A stretch of 64,000 nt of DNA from Curtobacterium sp. ER1/6 (GCF_001742745.1 NZ_MJAK01000012.1:1-64000); one strand, 5' to 3'. Shown: positions 8,588 through 16,936, numbered from the stretch's first letter. Numbers and translations are program-made. Notes: generated from the letters alone by a model not told the origin.

Positions 8588-8745
8588 GGGGGCTCCTCGC
8601 GGGTCGGTGACCGGTGGTCGGTCGACGGGACCTCCAGGCTAGGGGCGGGTGCGCGGCGGAGCCCGGCCATCCGCCGGAGCCGTTCCGGACTGCACAACGT
8701 GGGCGCGCCTCCCGGCCGGTGCGCCGGATTCCCGGGCGGGCTGGA

Positions 8746-8751
8746 TACCCT
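8746..8751 (+). promoter_or_regulatory. -10 element of leader ORF / mannosyltransferase
   Basis: TACCCT followed by six bases and GTG at 8758, placing the transcription start at or next to the leader ORF start codon. Confidence 0.5.
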
Positions 8752-8757
8752 CGTCGG

Positions 8758-8799
8758 GTGCCCACCGTCTGCCCTGTGCCCGTCGGAGCGGGCCGGTGA
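8758..8799 (+). CDS. 13-residue leader ORF, translationally coupled
   Basis: GTG start, 13 codons (VPTVCPVPVGAGR), TGA stop. Its stop overlaps the GTG start of the mannosyltransferase as GTGA, and a -10-like TACCCT ends six bases before its own start. The arrangement suggests that a leaderless mRNA begins with this ORF and that ribosomes terminate and restart on the membrane protein gene, which has no clear Shine-Dalgarno of its own. The peptide has no recognisable regulatory stall motif beyond a proline-rich VPTVCPVPV. It could be only a translational lead-in. Confidence 0.45.
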   Translation: MPTVCPVPVGAGR

Positions 8800-10049
8800 G
8801 CCGCACCGACGGTGCCGTCACCGGGTCGCTCGCGAACGGTCGTCGCCGTGTCGTCGACGTGGCGACGAGCCTGCCGGCCTGGGCGGCCGTGCTGCTCGTG
8901 TGGGGCGGCGGCCGCATCGTCTCGACGCTCTGGCTCGCGCTCGCGTACCCGCTGATGGGCCGGGCGATGCCGGACAACGCCATCTGGGGCAACGCGCACG
9001 GGTTCGGTGCGTTCCTCACCGCGTGGGACGGGCAGTACTACGAGCAGATCTCGGTGCACGGGTACCCGACCTCGCTGCCGCTCGACGCCGGTGGGCACGT
9101 GGCGCAGAACGCGTGGGCGTTCCTGCCCGCGTTCCCGTTCACCATCCGGGCGCTGACCGCGTCGACGGGTGTGCCGTTCGAGGTCGGCGCACCGCTCGTC
9201 GCGCTGGCGGCGGGGCTCGTCGCGACGTTCCTGCTGCACCGGCTGGTCAGTGACCGCGCCGGGCACGCGGCGGGCATGTGGGCGGTCTTCTTCTTCACGT
9301 GCGGTCCGCTCTCGTTCCTGCTCCAGGTCGGGTACGCGGAGAGCACGTTCCTCGCGCTGACGTTCGGTGCGCTCCTGGCCCTCGAGCGTCGGCGGTACGG
9401 CCTGCTGACGCTGCTCGGGGTCCTGGCGGCGTTCACCCGGCCCGGTGCGCTCGCCGTCCCGCTGCTGCTCGGGGTCGTCGCGCTCGTGCGGTGGGTGCGC
9501 GCCCGACGTGCGGCCGCGGGCACCGGGGTGCGGTCGCTCGACGCGTTCCCCGTCGCCGAGCGCGTCCGGGTCGTGGCCGCCGGTGTGGTGATGGCCGCCG
9601 CGGGTGTCGCGTGGCCGGTGATCGCGTCGCACGTCACCGGGCGGCCGGACGCCTACCTCGAGACCGAGATGTCGTGGTGGGTGAACTTCATCGGGCGGGT
9701 CGACTTCACGCCGATGACCCCGTGGTTCCTGCTCGCCGGCAGGTGGCTCGGCGTCGGCGGCATCCTCATCGTGGTGTTCCTGCTCGTGGCGTACCCGGTG
9801 TGGCTGCTCCGCCGGTCGACGCTCCGGCTGGGGTCGACGACGGTGCTGTACTCCGCCGCGTACGCGCTCTACATCTTCGCGGTGTCGCTGCCGATGGCCT
9901 CGACCCCGCGGCTGCTCATGCCGCTCGCGCCGCTGTTCGGCTCCCCCGAGCTCGTCGCGCGGCCCTGGATGCGCTGGACGTTCGTGAGCTGCGCGGTCCT
10001 CGGCCAGCCGGTGCTCGTCGCTGTGCTCTGGCTGCTCGGCCCGCCCTGA
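8796..10049 (+). CDS. PIG-V-like mannosyltransferase, integral membrane
   Basis: A 417-residue polytopic protein with roughly 8-10 membrane spans. The early extracytoplasmic loop WDGQYYEQISVHGYP matches the aspartate-containing loop of PIG-V/GPI-mannosyltransferase-like GT-C enzymes. Such bacterial proteins are thought to use polyprenyl-phosphate mannose outside the membrane, for example in glycosylation of proteins or lipoglycans. The GTG start overlaps the leader ORF stop. A strong hairpin at 10096-10124 follows. The acceptor is unknown. Confidence 0.78.
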   Translation: MSRTDGAVTGSLANGRRRVVDVATSLPAWAAVLLVWGGGRIVSTLWLALAYPLMGRAMPDNAIWGNAHGFGAFLTAWDGQYYEQISVHGYPTSLPLDAGGHVAQNAWAFLPAFPFTIRALTASTGVPFEVGAPLVALAAGLVATFLLHRLVSDRAGHAAGMWAVFFFTCGPLSFLLQVGYAESTFLALTFGALLALERRRYGLLTLLGVLAAFTRPGALAVPLLLGVVALVRWVRARRAAAGTGVRSLDAFPVAERVRVVAAGVVMAAAGVAWPVIASHVTGRPDAYLETEMSWWVNFIGRVDFTPMTPWFLLAGRWLGVGGILIVVFLLVAYPVWLLRRSTLRLGSTTVLYSAAYALYIFAVSLPMASTPRLLMPLAPLFGSPELVARPWMRWTFVSCAVLGQPVLVAVLWLLGPP

Positions 10050-10095
10050 CCCCGGCTGCGGGGTCTCCGGACACCGCGAGACGCCCCCGACACCT

Positions 10096-10124
10096 CGAGA
10101 CGCCCCGGTTCCGGGGGCGTCTCG
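10096..10124. terminator. bidirectional hairpin terminator
   Basis: Stem CGAGACGCCCCGG / CCGGGGGCGTCTCG with a two-base loop and one bulge, between the mannosyltransferase and the convergent PNPOx gene. A second copy of the left arm (GCGAGACGCCCCC) starts at 10076, so two alternative pairings with the right arm are possible. No T-tract. Confidence 0.65.
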
Positions 10125-10162
10125 TCGATGTGGGGGCGCCGCGGGCGGACGGGGCCGCCCGG

Positions 10163-10654
10163 CTACAGCTCGACGGTGCCGTGGCGACCGGTGTCGGGCT
10201 GGCTCTGCTTGCCGATCGCGGCCTTGAGCGTCTGCACGAGGCTCCCGACCGGGCCGGTGTCCTGGGTCCAGTACTCGACCGAGTCGCCCTCGACGGTGAG
10301 GAGCCGGATCGAGGGGTCCTGACGACCCTCGGGGAACCAGGCCTCGGCGAACGGCGACCACAGCTCGTCGATGACGGAGTCGTCCTGCGTCACCGTGGCG
10401 GTCCCGGCGATGGACAGGTACCCGCCCTGCGACTCGATGGCGACGTTCACGTGCGGGTTGCGGGCGATGTCCTCCACCTTCTCGCTGCCGTCCTGCACGA
10501 GGAAGCGGAGCGTCCCGTTGAACGCCTTGTCCTGCACGGCCAGGGGTCGTGCGTGCAGCTGACCGTCGTCGCTGACGGTCGTGAGCAGGGCGGTGCGGGC
10601 GCCGTGGACGATGTCCGAGATGGCTGCGCGCTGGTCTGCCTGCGTGTCGGTCAT
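10163..10654 (-). CDS. pyridoxamine 5'-phosphate oxidase-related flavoprotein (general stress protein 26 type)
   Basis: A 163-residue split-barrel FMN-binding protein. It shows the family pattern LLTTVSDDGQLHARPLAVQ, NPHVNVAIESQGGYLSIAGTA and VEYWTQDTGP. These small proteins bind FMN or F420-like cofactors and several are stress-induced; the reaction is not known. The start at 10654 (MTDTQADQ) has AGGAG five bases upstream; an upstream in-frame ATG would add 17 residues lacking family similarity. Convergent with the mannosyltransferase. Confidence 0.88.
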   Translation of the reverse strand: MTDTQADQRAAISDIVHGARTALLTTVSDDGQLHARPLAVQDKAFNGTLRFLVQDGSEKVEDIARNPHVNVAIESQGGYLSIAGTATVTQDDSVIDELWSPFAEAWFPEGRQDPSIRLLTVEGDSVEYWTQDTGPVGSLVQTLKAAIGKQSQPDTGRHGTVEL

Positions 10655-10762
10655 GATGCTCCTGTTCGTCGTGCGCCCCGTTGTGCTCGACGTCCGGCCG
10701 GGCACTGCCCGGGCGCGTTCCGTTCCGGCCAGTGTGCCCCTCGACGCTGGGACGTGCCCGGC

Positions 10763-10800
10763 GGGACCGGGCGTACCCGGTGGGACCGGGCGTACCCGGT
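10763..10800. repeat. perfect 19-bp tandem repeat with internal inverted repeat
   Basis: GGGACCGGGCGTACCCGGT occurs twice back to back (10763-10781, 10782-10800). Each unit contains the inverted repeat ACCGGG-CGTA-CCCGGT. It lies in the 241-base gap upstream of the PNPOx gene and downstream of the 10896 gene, where it could be a double operator or a terminator. I see no ORF in this gap. Confidence 0.75.
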
Positions 10801-10895
10801 CGATCAGGACGACCAGGGACGCCCGGATCGACCAGGCATCGCTGGTGTGATGGGAAGCTTCGGGCGCGGGGCGCAGGGCACGCGCGCCCGACCCG

Positions 10896-11522
10896 TCAGG
10901 AGGCGGGTTCGCGGATCGTGGTCTCGACGTCGACGACCTGCGGCACCCTCGGCATCGACGCGAAGCCGAACGCCACGGGCGGGTCGAGCGGCGCCAGGGT
11001 CCCGAGCGGCTCCCCCGCCCACGTCCCCGTGACCGCCGTCACGTCGTGCGCCCCGGTCACGCCGTAGTACTCGCGGCGCCCACCCCCGGCCGTGCCGGCG
11101 GTCCCGGCACCGGGCGCGACGAGCCGTGCGACGGGGTCGATCGCGCGGAGCCACCGGGGGTCCCGGGCGACCGGCTTCGGGACGATGCGCAGGACCCGAC
11201 CGAGCGGCGAGATCGCGCCGACGTCGATCGTGGCCCGCAGCGGTCCGGCGTCGAGCTCGATGCCGCGGGCGGTGCGGCGGGCGTCGACGTCGACGACGGA
11301 CACGGTGTCGAACCGGTAGGTGCCGGACACGTACGCGGCGACGATCTCGTCCGGTGCGAGCAGGACGCTCGACCCGTCGGGCTGCTCCACGAAGACGTCC
11401 GTGAAGGCACCGAACGGCGAACGCTCCCACATCCCGACGACGAACCGCACGCCCGACGTCGTCCCGACGCCCGTGATCCGACCACGGAACCGACGTTCGA
11501 CGATGTTGGAGCGGGGCGACAT
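10896..11522 (-). CDS. conserved hypothetical protein
   Basis: A 208-residue protein I do not recognise. It has no signal peptide or membrane span and is predicted beta-rich, with short strands such as RFRGRITGVGTTSGVRFVVG, VFVEQPDGSSVLLAPDEI and YRFDTVSVVDVDARRTARG. A glycine/alanine spacer (GAGTAGTAGGGR) separates this from a C-terminal part. TACGGT lies 7 bases before the ATG, which supports both the start and a leaderless mRNA. It stands alone. No function assigned. Confidence 0.75.
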   Translation of the reverse strand: MSPRSNIVERRFRGRITGVGTTSGVRFVVGMWERSPFGAFTDVFVEQPDGSSVLLAPDEIVAAYVSGTYRFDTVSVVDVDARRTARGIELDAGPLRATIDVGAISPLGRVLRIVPKPVARDPRWLRAIDPVARLVAPGAGTAGTAGGGRREYYGVTGAHDVTAVTGTWAGEPLGTLAPLDPPVAFGFASMPRVPQVVDVETTIREPAS

Positions 11523-11529
11523 GCCCTGG

Positions 11530-11535
11530 ACCGTA
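11530..11535 (-). promoter_or_regulatory. -10 element, leaderless promoter
   Basis: TACGGT, then 7 bases, then the ATG at 11522 on the minus strand. Confidence 0.5.
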
Positions 11536-11693
11536 CCCGGCGCTCCCGTGAGCCGACGCGGCGGGGGCGAGCCGTGCCTCCCGGCCGCGTCACGACGGGT
11601 CGACGACGCGCCACGACGGGCGACCGACGCTGCCGGACGTACTCAGTGTGCCCGGAGCGAGCCGCACCGGCACGTCCCGCACACGCACCGGCC

Positions 11694-12803
11694 CTACGGC
11701 ACCGGCACCGGCTCGGCGAGGAGCTCGCGCACCCGCGGGGCGACCCGCGTGCCGTAGAGCTCGATCGACCGCATCATGTCCTCGTGCGGCAGGCGACCGG
11801 TCGCGTACCGCATGTCGAAGCGCGAGACCCCGAGGATCCGCATGTTGCGCGCGATCTTCCGCGCCACCGTCTCCGGCGACCCGACGTACAGCGAACCGCC
11901 GGCGGAGAGCCCGGCCTGGTACTGGGCGGTGTCGAGGGGCGGCCACCCGCGCTCGCGTCCGAGCCGGTCGGTGACGGCCTTGTGGTACGGCCAGTAGCGC
12001 TCGGCCGCTTCCTCGTCGGTCTCGGCGACGAAGCCCGGCGAGTGCATGGCGATGGGCTGCTGCGGGAGCTCCAGCTGCGTGAGCGCCTGACGGTAGAGCC
12101 GCGAGAAGGGGGCGAACTGCGCCGGCTGCCCGCCGATGATGGCGAGGAAGAGCGGCAGGCCGTACGAGGCCGCGCGGATGACCGACTGGGGCGAGCCGCC
12201 GACGCCGATCCACGTCGGGATCGGACCGTGCTCGAGCTTCGGGTAGACGTCCTGGTCGGTGAGCGCGGCGCGCTTCGTGCCGGACCACGTGACGGCGTCC
12301 CCGCCGCGGAGCGCGTTCCAGAGCTGCAGCTTCTCCTCGAACAGGACCTCGTAGTCGGACAGGTCGTAGCCGAACAGCGGGAAGGACTCGGTGAACGAGC
12401 CCCGGCCGAGGATCACCTCGGCGCGACCGTCGGAGAGCGCGTCCACCGTCGCGAACCGCTCGTAGACGCGGACCGGGTCGTCCGAGGACAGCACGGTGAC
12501 CGCGGAGCCCATCCGGATCGTCGAGGTCCGGGCCGCGATGGCGGCGAGCACGACCTCCGGGGCGCTGACGACGAAGTCCTCGCGGTGGTGCTCACCCACG
12601 CCGATGAAGTCGATGCCGACCTGGTCGGCGAGGACGGCCTGGTCGACGACGTCGCGGATGGCCTGCGCGTCGGACCGGAGGGAGCCGTCGGGGCGCTCGG
12701 TGACGTCGCCGAAGGTGTCGAGGCCGAGCTGCACCGGGCCGACGCGGTCGGGTGCGGGCGGCGGGACGTCCGAGGGGCGGCCGGTTCCGAATGCATTGCT
12801 CAT
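11694..12803 (-). CDS. LLM class flavin-dependent oxidoreductase (luciferase-like)
   Basis: A 369-residue luciferase-like monooxygenase. The TIM-barrel features include FIGVGEHHREDFVVSAP, VTVLSSDDPVRVYERFATVD, AEVILGRGSF and IPTWIGVGGSPQSV. FMN- or F420-dependent members oxidise varied substrates and this one cannot be assigned. The start at 12803 is preceded by GGAGGA five bases upstream. It diverges from the SDR gene at 12941. The 171 bases downstream of its end contain no gene. Confidence 0.88.
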   Translation of the reverse strand: MSNAFGTGRPSDVPPPAPDRVGPVQLGLDTFGDVTERPDGSLRSDAQAIRDVVDQAVLADQVGIDFIGVGEHHREDFVVSAPEVVLAAIAARTSTIRMGSAVTVLSSDDPVRVYERFATVDALSDGRAEVILGRGSFTESFPLFGYDLSDYEVLFEEKLQLWNALRGGDAVTWSGTKRAALTDQDVYPKLEHGPIPTWIGVGGSPQSVIRAASYGLPLFLAIIGGQPAQFAPFSRLYRQALTQLELPQQPIAMHSPGFVAETDEEAAERYWPYHKAVTDRLGRERGWPPLDTAQYQAGLSAGGSLYVGSPETVARKIARNMRILGVSRFDMRYATGRLPHEDMMRSIELYGTRVAPRVRELLAEPVPVP

Positions 12804-12940
12804 CGCGTCCTCCAAGTGAATGCGTACGCATGAAACTACCACGGCGCGCGACGGAGCACCAGGTACCCCACGGCACCCCACCGCGCACCCCGGGCGTTCC
12901 ACCAGGCACCCCACCAGGCCCACCGCGTACCGTGCCGCGC

Positions 12941-13867
12941 ATGCCGAACATCCCCGACCAGACCGGCCGCCGCATCGTCGTGACCGGAGCCAACAGCGGC
13001 ACCGGCGAGGAGACCGCCAAGCGCCTGGCCGGTGCCGGCGCGAGCGTCGTCCTGGCGGTCCGGACCCCCGCGAAGGGCGACGCCGCGGTGGACCGCATCC
13101 GCCGCGAGCACCCGGACGCCGACGTCGAGGTGCGCGAACTCGACCTCGCCGACCTCGGGTCGGTGCGCCGGTTCGCCGCCGGCGTCGAGGCGGACGACCG
13201 GCCGCTCGACGTGCTCGTGAACAACGCCGGCGTGATGGCCCCGCCGCAGCGCTTCGAGACCGCCGACGGCTTCGAGCTGCAGTTCGGCACGAACTTCCTC
13301 GGACACCTCGCCCTGACGAACCTGCTGCTGCCGACGCTGCTGCGCGCGGGACGGGACGGCACCGGTCCGGCGCCCCGGGTGGCGACGATGTCGAGCCTCG
13401 CCGCGATCCCCGGCAGCATCCGGTTCACCGACCCGCAGTGGGAGCGCGGTTACAACGGCTGGCGCGCCTACTCCCAGTCGAAGCTCGCCGACCTGCTCCT
13501 CGCGCTGCACCTGCACCGGCTGTCCGTGGAACGGGACTGGTCGCTCGTCAGCACGGCCGCGCACCCCGGGTACACGCGGACGAACCTGCAGTCGGCCGGC
13601 CGCTCGCTCGGCCGGTCCCGCCCCGTCCGGTCGAGCGACCGGGCCTTCCCGCTCACGCAGGCGGTCGAGCAGGGCGCGGAGCCGCTGCTCTACGCGGCGG
13701 TCGGTCCCGCGGCGGTGGGCGGCGCGTACTACGGGCCGTCCGGGTTCGGCGGCCTGACCGGGCCGACCACCACGGTGTCGGTGCCGCGCTCGGCCCGGAG
13801 CGCGGACCTCGCCCGGTCGCTGTGGGCGGTCGCCGAGGACCTCACGGACACGCGCGCGCCCGCCTGA
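12941..13867 (+). CDS. short-chain dehydrogenase/reductase (retinol dehydrogenase-like)
   Basis: A 308-residue SDR. The Rossmann motif is TGANSGTG (usually TGANSGIG), followed by NNAGVM and the catalytic YSQSK (YxxxK), with VATMSSLA as the serine-bearing strand. It presumably oxidises or reduces a lipophilic alcohol or ketone with NAD(P)H. The ATG at 12941 gives a standard N-terminus; the ORF extends upstream into a repetitive CACC(CC)/AGG-rich stretch at 12836-12935 that is better seen as the divergent promoter region. Confidence 0.88.
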   Translation: MPNIPDQTGRRIVVTGANSGTGEETAKRLAGAGASVVLAVRTPAKGDAAVDRIRREHPDADVEVRELDLADLGSVRRFAAGVEADDRPLDVLVNNAGVMAPPQRFETADGFELQFGTNFLGHLALTNLLLPTLLRAGRDGTGPAPRVATMSSLAAIPGSIRFTDPQWERGYNGWRAYSQSKLADLLLALHLHRLSVERDWSLVSTAAHPGYTRTNLQSAGRSLGRSRPVRSSDRAFPLTQAVEQGAEPLLYAAVGPAAVGGAYYGPSGFGGLTGPTTTVSVPRSARSADLARSLWAVAEDLTDTRAPA

Positions 13868-13915
13868 GGTCGGGGTCCCGGACGGGAGGCCCGCCCCGCC
13901 CCCGCCACGGGAGCG

Positions 13916-14680
13916 TCAGAACCGCAGGTGGTCGCGTGAGAAGGCGTCGATCACCCCCGCCTCGAGGGCGCGCTGGCCCCGCGCGGTCGGGTGCACGTCG
14001 TCGGACTGCATCAAGTCGGCGTGCCCGGAAAGGGGCTGCCCGATGTCGACGTACGTGCCGCCGTCCTTCCGGACCGCGCGGTGCAGCGCGGCCGAGATCG
14101 TCGCGAGCTGCGCCGGCGGCGCCTGCTCGTTCCACACCGCGCTCAGCCCGACGACGCGTGCCCGCGGCAGGTCGCGGTGCACGAGCGCCACGAGCTGGTC
14201 GGTGGCGCTCGTCACCTGGGCGTCGTCCTCGCCGAGGTCGTTCGAGCTCGCCTGCACGAACACGACCCGCGGACGCAGGTCCACCGCACGGCGGACGATC
14301 CCCGGGTAGGCGCTCGCGCACTCGTCCGCGTCGCCCTCGGCGACCACCCCCGCGCCGTCGCACGACAGGTTCGTCAGCTGCCACCGCTCCGTCCGCGCCA
14401 GGAGCGCCGGCCACGCCTGCTCCGGCGTGAGGCCGTGACCGCCGCTCACCGAGTCACCGATGACCACGATCCGCTCGCCGGGCGCGTGGTCCCAGGCGCG
14501 GTCGGTCGCGGTGGGGCTGGGCGCCGCCATCGAGGAGTCCTCGCTGCAGGCGACGAGCGCGAGCGCGGTCACGGCGGCGAGCGCCGCCGCGGCGACGGCG
14601 CGGACCGGTCGCGGGCGGCTCGGTGCTCGGGTGGTGCGGTCCGCCGGGGGGTGGGCGGTGGAGAGGGTGCTCGGGGTCAC
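13916..14680 (-). CDS. SGNH/GDSL hydrolase, putative lipoprotein
   Basis: A 254-residue exported hydrolase. After a basic, proline-rich N-terminus comes a hydrophobic segment ending in ALVACSED, a lipobox with the cysteine to be lipidated. The catalytic serine is in VVIGDSVSGGHG (GDS), the asparagine block is SSNDLGED, and the last block is DDVHPTARGQ (DxxH). Family members are esterases or lipases acting outside the membrane. The GTG at 14680 lies 7 bases after TACGGT. The ORF is open further upstream but would then overlap the neighbouring NRDE gene. Confidence 0.85.
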   Translation of the reverse strand: MTPSTLSTAHPPADRTTRAPSRPRPVRAVAAAALAAVTALALVACSEDSSMAAPSPTATDRAWDHAPGERIVVIGDSVSGGHGLTPEQAWPALLARTERWQLTNLSCDGAGVVAEGDADECASAYPGIVRRAVDLRPRVVFVQASSNDLGEDDAQVTSATDQLVALVHRDLPRARVVGLSAVWNEQAPPAQLATISAALHRAVRKDGGTYVDIGQPLSGHADLMQSDDVHPTARGQRALEAGVIDAFSRDHLRF

Positions 14681-14687
14681 GTCCGGG

Positions 14688-14693
14688 ACCGTA
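14688..14693 (-). promoter_or_regulatory. -10 element, leaderless promoter
   Basis: TACGGT, 7 bases, then GTG at 14680 on the minus strand. Confidence 0.5.
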
Positions 14694-14790
14694 CGCCGCC
14701 CGTGCCCGTCCGGGACGTCCCGCGCGCTGCTGCTCCTCACAGCATCGCCGGACGTGTCGGCGGCACGAGCGCCCTCGGGACCGGGAGCGG

Positions 14791-15579
14791 TCAGGCGCGG
14801 TGCAGCTCCACCGACCCGTCGAGCCGGCCCGGCCGCTCCAGGCGTGCGTGCTGCAGCACGGTCCGGTCGTGCCCGACGGCCGCCGCGACCACGGACAGCG
14901 TGGCGACGTGTCCGTCCGGCTCCACGGCGTCGCGGAGGATGGCGTCGGGATCGTCGGCGGGCAGTGCGGTGGACGCGGCGAGCACCCCGAACCAGCCGCT
15001 CCACCCGTCACCCGGGTCGGTCCCGGCGTCGGCGGCGCGGAGCTCGTCGAACGGCCCGAGCACCGGCGGCCCGGTGGGCGCGGGCACGGCGCGGAAGGCG
15101 TCGAGCCACCGTCCGATGCGCGGCGCGGCGGGGTCGTCGGGCGCCCCGTGGGTGACCATGTGGACGCCGGGGCCGAGCACCGTCGTCCGGACCTCGGTGC
15201 CGTCCCAGGTGTCCACCGCGGCACCCTCGGCGGTGGCACGGACCAGGTTGAACGCCCGCGTGGTCGGCAGCTGCCCGTCGGCACCCGGGACGGTCCCGGT
15301 CACCGCGTCGAGCGGGAGCACGCCGCGGGTCGTCCAGGTGCCGTCGTCCGTCGGCACCGGCTCGGCACGGTTGAGCACGACCGCGAGGCCGGCGGCGTCG
15401 GACGCGGCGAGCCAGGCGCCGCCGGCCGACCGGTCCCGCACGCCGCGGACGGTCGGGTCGACCTCGGGCCACCAGGCCGCCGGCGGGTCCCAGGGGCGCT
15501 CCGGGGACTCGTCGCGGAGCGCGAGCACGGTGACGGGCCACTCGGCCGCGGGGTCGACGCGGACGACGACGGTGCACAT
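14791..15579 (-). CDS. NRDE family protein (TANGO2-like)
   Basis: A 262-residue protein beginning MCTVVVRVD, with cysteine at position 2 as in the Ntn-hydrolase-like NRDE/TANGO2 family. The family motif NRDE is degenerate (LRDESPERPWDPPAAWW); LNRAEPVP and NLVRATAEG follow. Function is unclear; TANGO2 relatives have been linked to heme or lipid handling. GAGGAT sits 7 bases before the ATG. It diverges from coaBC with only 43 bases between. Confidence 0.8.
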   Translation of the reverse strand: MCTVVVRVDPAAEWPVTVLALRDESPERPWDPPAAWWPEVDPTVRGVRDRSAGGAWLAASDAAGLAVVLNRAEPVPTDDGTWTTRGVLPLDAVTGTVPGADGQLPTTRAFNLVRATAEGAAVDTWDGTEVRTTVLGPGVHMVTHGAPDDPAAPRIGRWLDAFRAVPAPTGPPVLGPFDELRAADAGTDPGDGWSGWFGVLAASTALPADDPDAILRDAVEPDGHVATLSVVAAAVGHDRTVLQHARLERPGRLDGSVELHRA

Positions 15580-15609
15580 GCACTCGATCCTCGCACGCGC
15601 GAGTCCGGG

Positions 15610-15615
15610 TAGCGT
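15610..15615 (+). promoter_or_regulatory. -10 element of coaBC
   Basis: TAGCGT, 7 bases, then GTG at 15623. An almost identical module precedes the monooxygenase starting at 40804 on the other strand. Confidence 0.5.
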
Positions 15616-15622
15616 GACCGCC

Positions 15623-16936
15623 GTGGATGCTGCAGCAGGTCGCCGTCTGTCCGTCGTCGTCGGGATCACCGGTGGCATCGCCGCCTACAAGGCCGTCGGG
15701 GTCGTCCGCGACCTCGTCAAGCGCGGCCACGACGTCCACGTCGTCCCCACCGAGGGCGCCCTGCGCTTCGTCGGCCTGCCGACGCTCGAGGCGCTCAGCC
15801 GGAACCCGGTGACGACGAGCGTCTGGGACGACGTCGCCGAGGTGCGCCACGTCGCCCTCGGACGCCGGGCCGACCTGGTCGTCGTGGCCCCCGCGACCGC
15901 GGACTCCCTGGCGCGCATGGCCGGCGGGCTGGCCGGGGACCTCCTCGGCACGACGCTGCTCGCGACGGAGGCCCCGGTCGTCGTGGCCCCCGCGATGCAC
16001 CCGCAGATGTGGGAGCACCCCGCGACCCGCGCGAACGTCCGGACCCTGCAGGACCGCGGCGTCCGCTTCGTCGGTCCCGTCGTCGGCGCCCTGACCGGGG
16101 ACGACGCGGGCATCGGCCGCATGGCCGAGCCGGAGGACATCGTGACCGCCGCGCTGGCGGTGCTCGACGGGCCGGCGGAGGCGAGCCGAGCGGAGGCGAG
16201 CCGAGCGGACGGGGGCGGGGCGCGCCTCCCGGCCGGTTCCGGGACCACCGCGCGGGGTGACCAGGGCGACCTGGCGGGCGTCCGTGTCGTCGTGAGCGCC
16301 GGTGGCACGCGCGAGCCGTTCGACCCGGTCCGCTTCGTCGGGAACCGCTCGAGCGGTCGCCAGGGCGTCGCGATCGCCGCGGACGCCGTCCGCCGCGGCG
16401 CCACCGTGACGCTGGTCGCCGCGAACGTCGACGCCGGGCTGACCGCGGGGCTCGGCGCGACCGTCGTGCCGGTCGGGTCCACGGAGGAGCTCGCGGCCGC
16501 CGTGCACGGTGCGGCCGCCGACGCCGACGTCGTGGTGATGACCGCCGCGGTCGCCGACTACCGTCCCGCCGAGGTCCGTGCCGAGAAGCTGAAGAAGGAC
16601 GACCAGGGCGACACCATGACGCTCGAGCTCGTCCGGAACCCCGACGTGCTGGCCGACCTCGTCGCCGCCCGGCGCACCGGGCAGATCATCGTCGGGTTCG
16701 CCGCCGAGACCGAGCCCGACCGCGACGCCCGGATCGCGCTCGGTCGCGCCAAGATCGCCCGAAAGCCGGCAGACCTGCTCGTGGTGAACCACGTCGGGTG
16801 GGACGCCGGGTTCGAACGCGAGGAGAACGCGATCGAGGTCCTGGTGCCCGGCGGCGACGTCGTGCGGGAGACCTCGGGCAGCAAGGCCGACGTCGCCACC
16901 GCGGTGCTCGACCTCGTCGCCACCGCGCTGACCTGA
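15623..16936 (+). CDS. coaBC: bifunctional phosphopantothenoylcysteine decarboxylase / phosphopantothenate-cysteine ligase
   Basis: A 437-residue CoaBC, catalysing two successive steps of coenzyme A synthesis. The N-terminal flavoprotein CoaC half (to about residue 180) has VVGITGGIAAYKA, the active-site histidine in RHVALGRRADLVVVAPATA, and PAMHPQMWEHPA (histidine where many homologues have asparagine). The C-terminal CoaB half has SAGGTREPFDPVRFVGNRSSG, MTAAVADYRP and KLKKD. The start was chosen at 15623 from the TAGCGT spacing; a GTG at 15614 is the alternative. The linker between the halves is unusual: AEASR repeated, encoded by 15-bp tandem repeats at 16175-16204. Confidence 0.95.
   Translation: MDAAAGRRLSVVVGITGGIAAYKAVGVVRDLVKRGHDVHVVPTEGALRFVGLPTLEALSRNPVTTSVWDDVAEVRHVALGRRADLVVVAPATADSLARMAGGLAGDLLGTTLLATEAPVVVAPAMHPQMWEHPATRANVRTLQDRGVRFVGPVVGALTGDDAGIGRMAEPEDIVTAALAVLDGPAEASRAEASRADGGGARLPAGSGTTARGDQGDLAGVRVVVSAGGTREPFDPVRFVGNRSSGRQGVAIAADAVRRGATVTLVAANVDAGLTAGLGATVVPVGSTEELAAAVHGAAADADVVVMTAAVADYRPAEVRAEKLKKDDQGDTMTLELVRNPDVLADLVAARRTGQIIVGFAAETEPDRDARIALGRAKIARKPADLLVVNHVGWDAGFEREENAIEVLVPGGDVVRETSGSKADVATAVLDLVATALT
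16175..16204. repeat. 15-bp tandem repeat in CoaB-CoaC linker
   Basis: GCGGAGGCGAGCCGA is repeated exactly (16175-16189, 16190-16204) and encodes the linker repeat AEASR AEASR. About 30 bases downstream the coding strand contains GCGCGCCTCCCGGCCGG, resembling one arm of the dispersed hairpin family found in intergenic regions. Confidence 0.8.

Noticed and set aside
13991..15622. Upstream extension of the coaBC frame by more than 500 codons
   Set aside because: It runs antisense through the SGNH lipoprotein and NRDE genes and lacks any domain. The TAGCGT-spaced GTG gives a normal CoaBC N-terminus.
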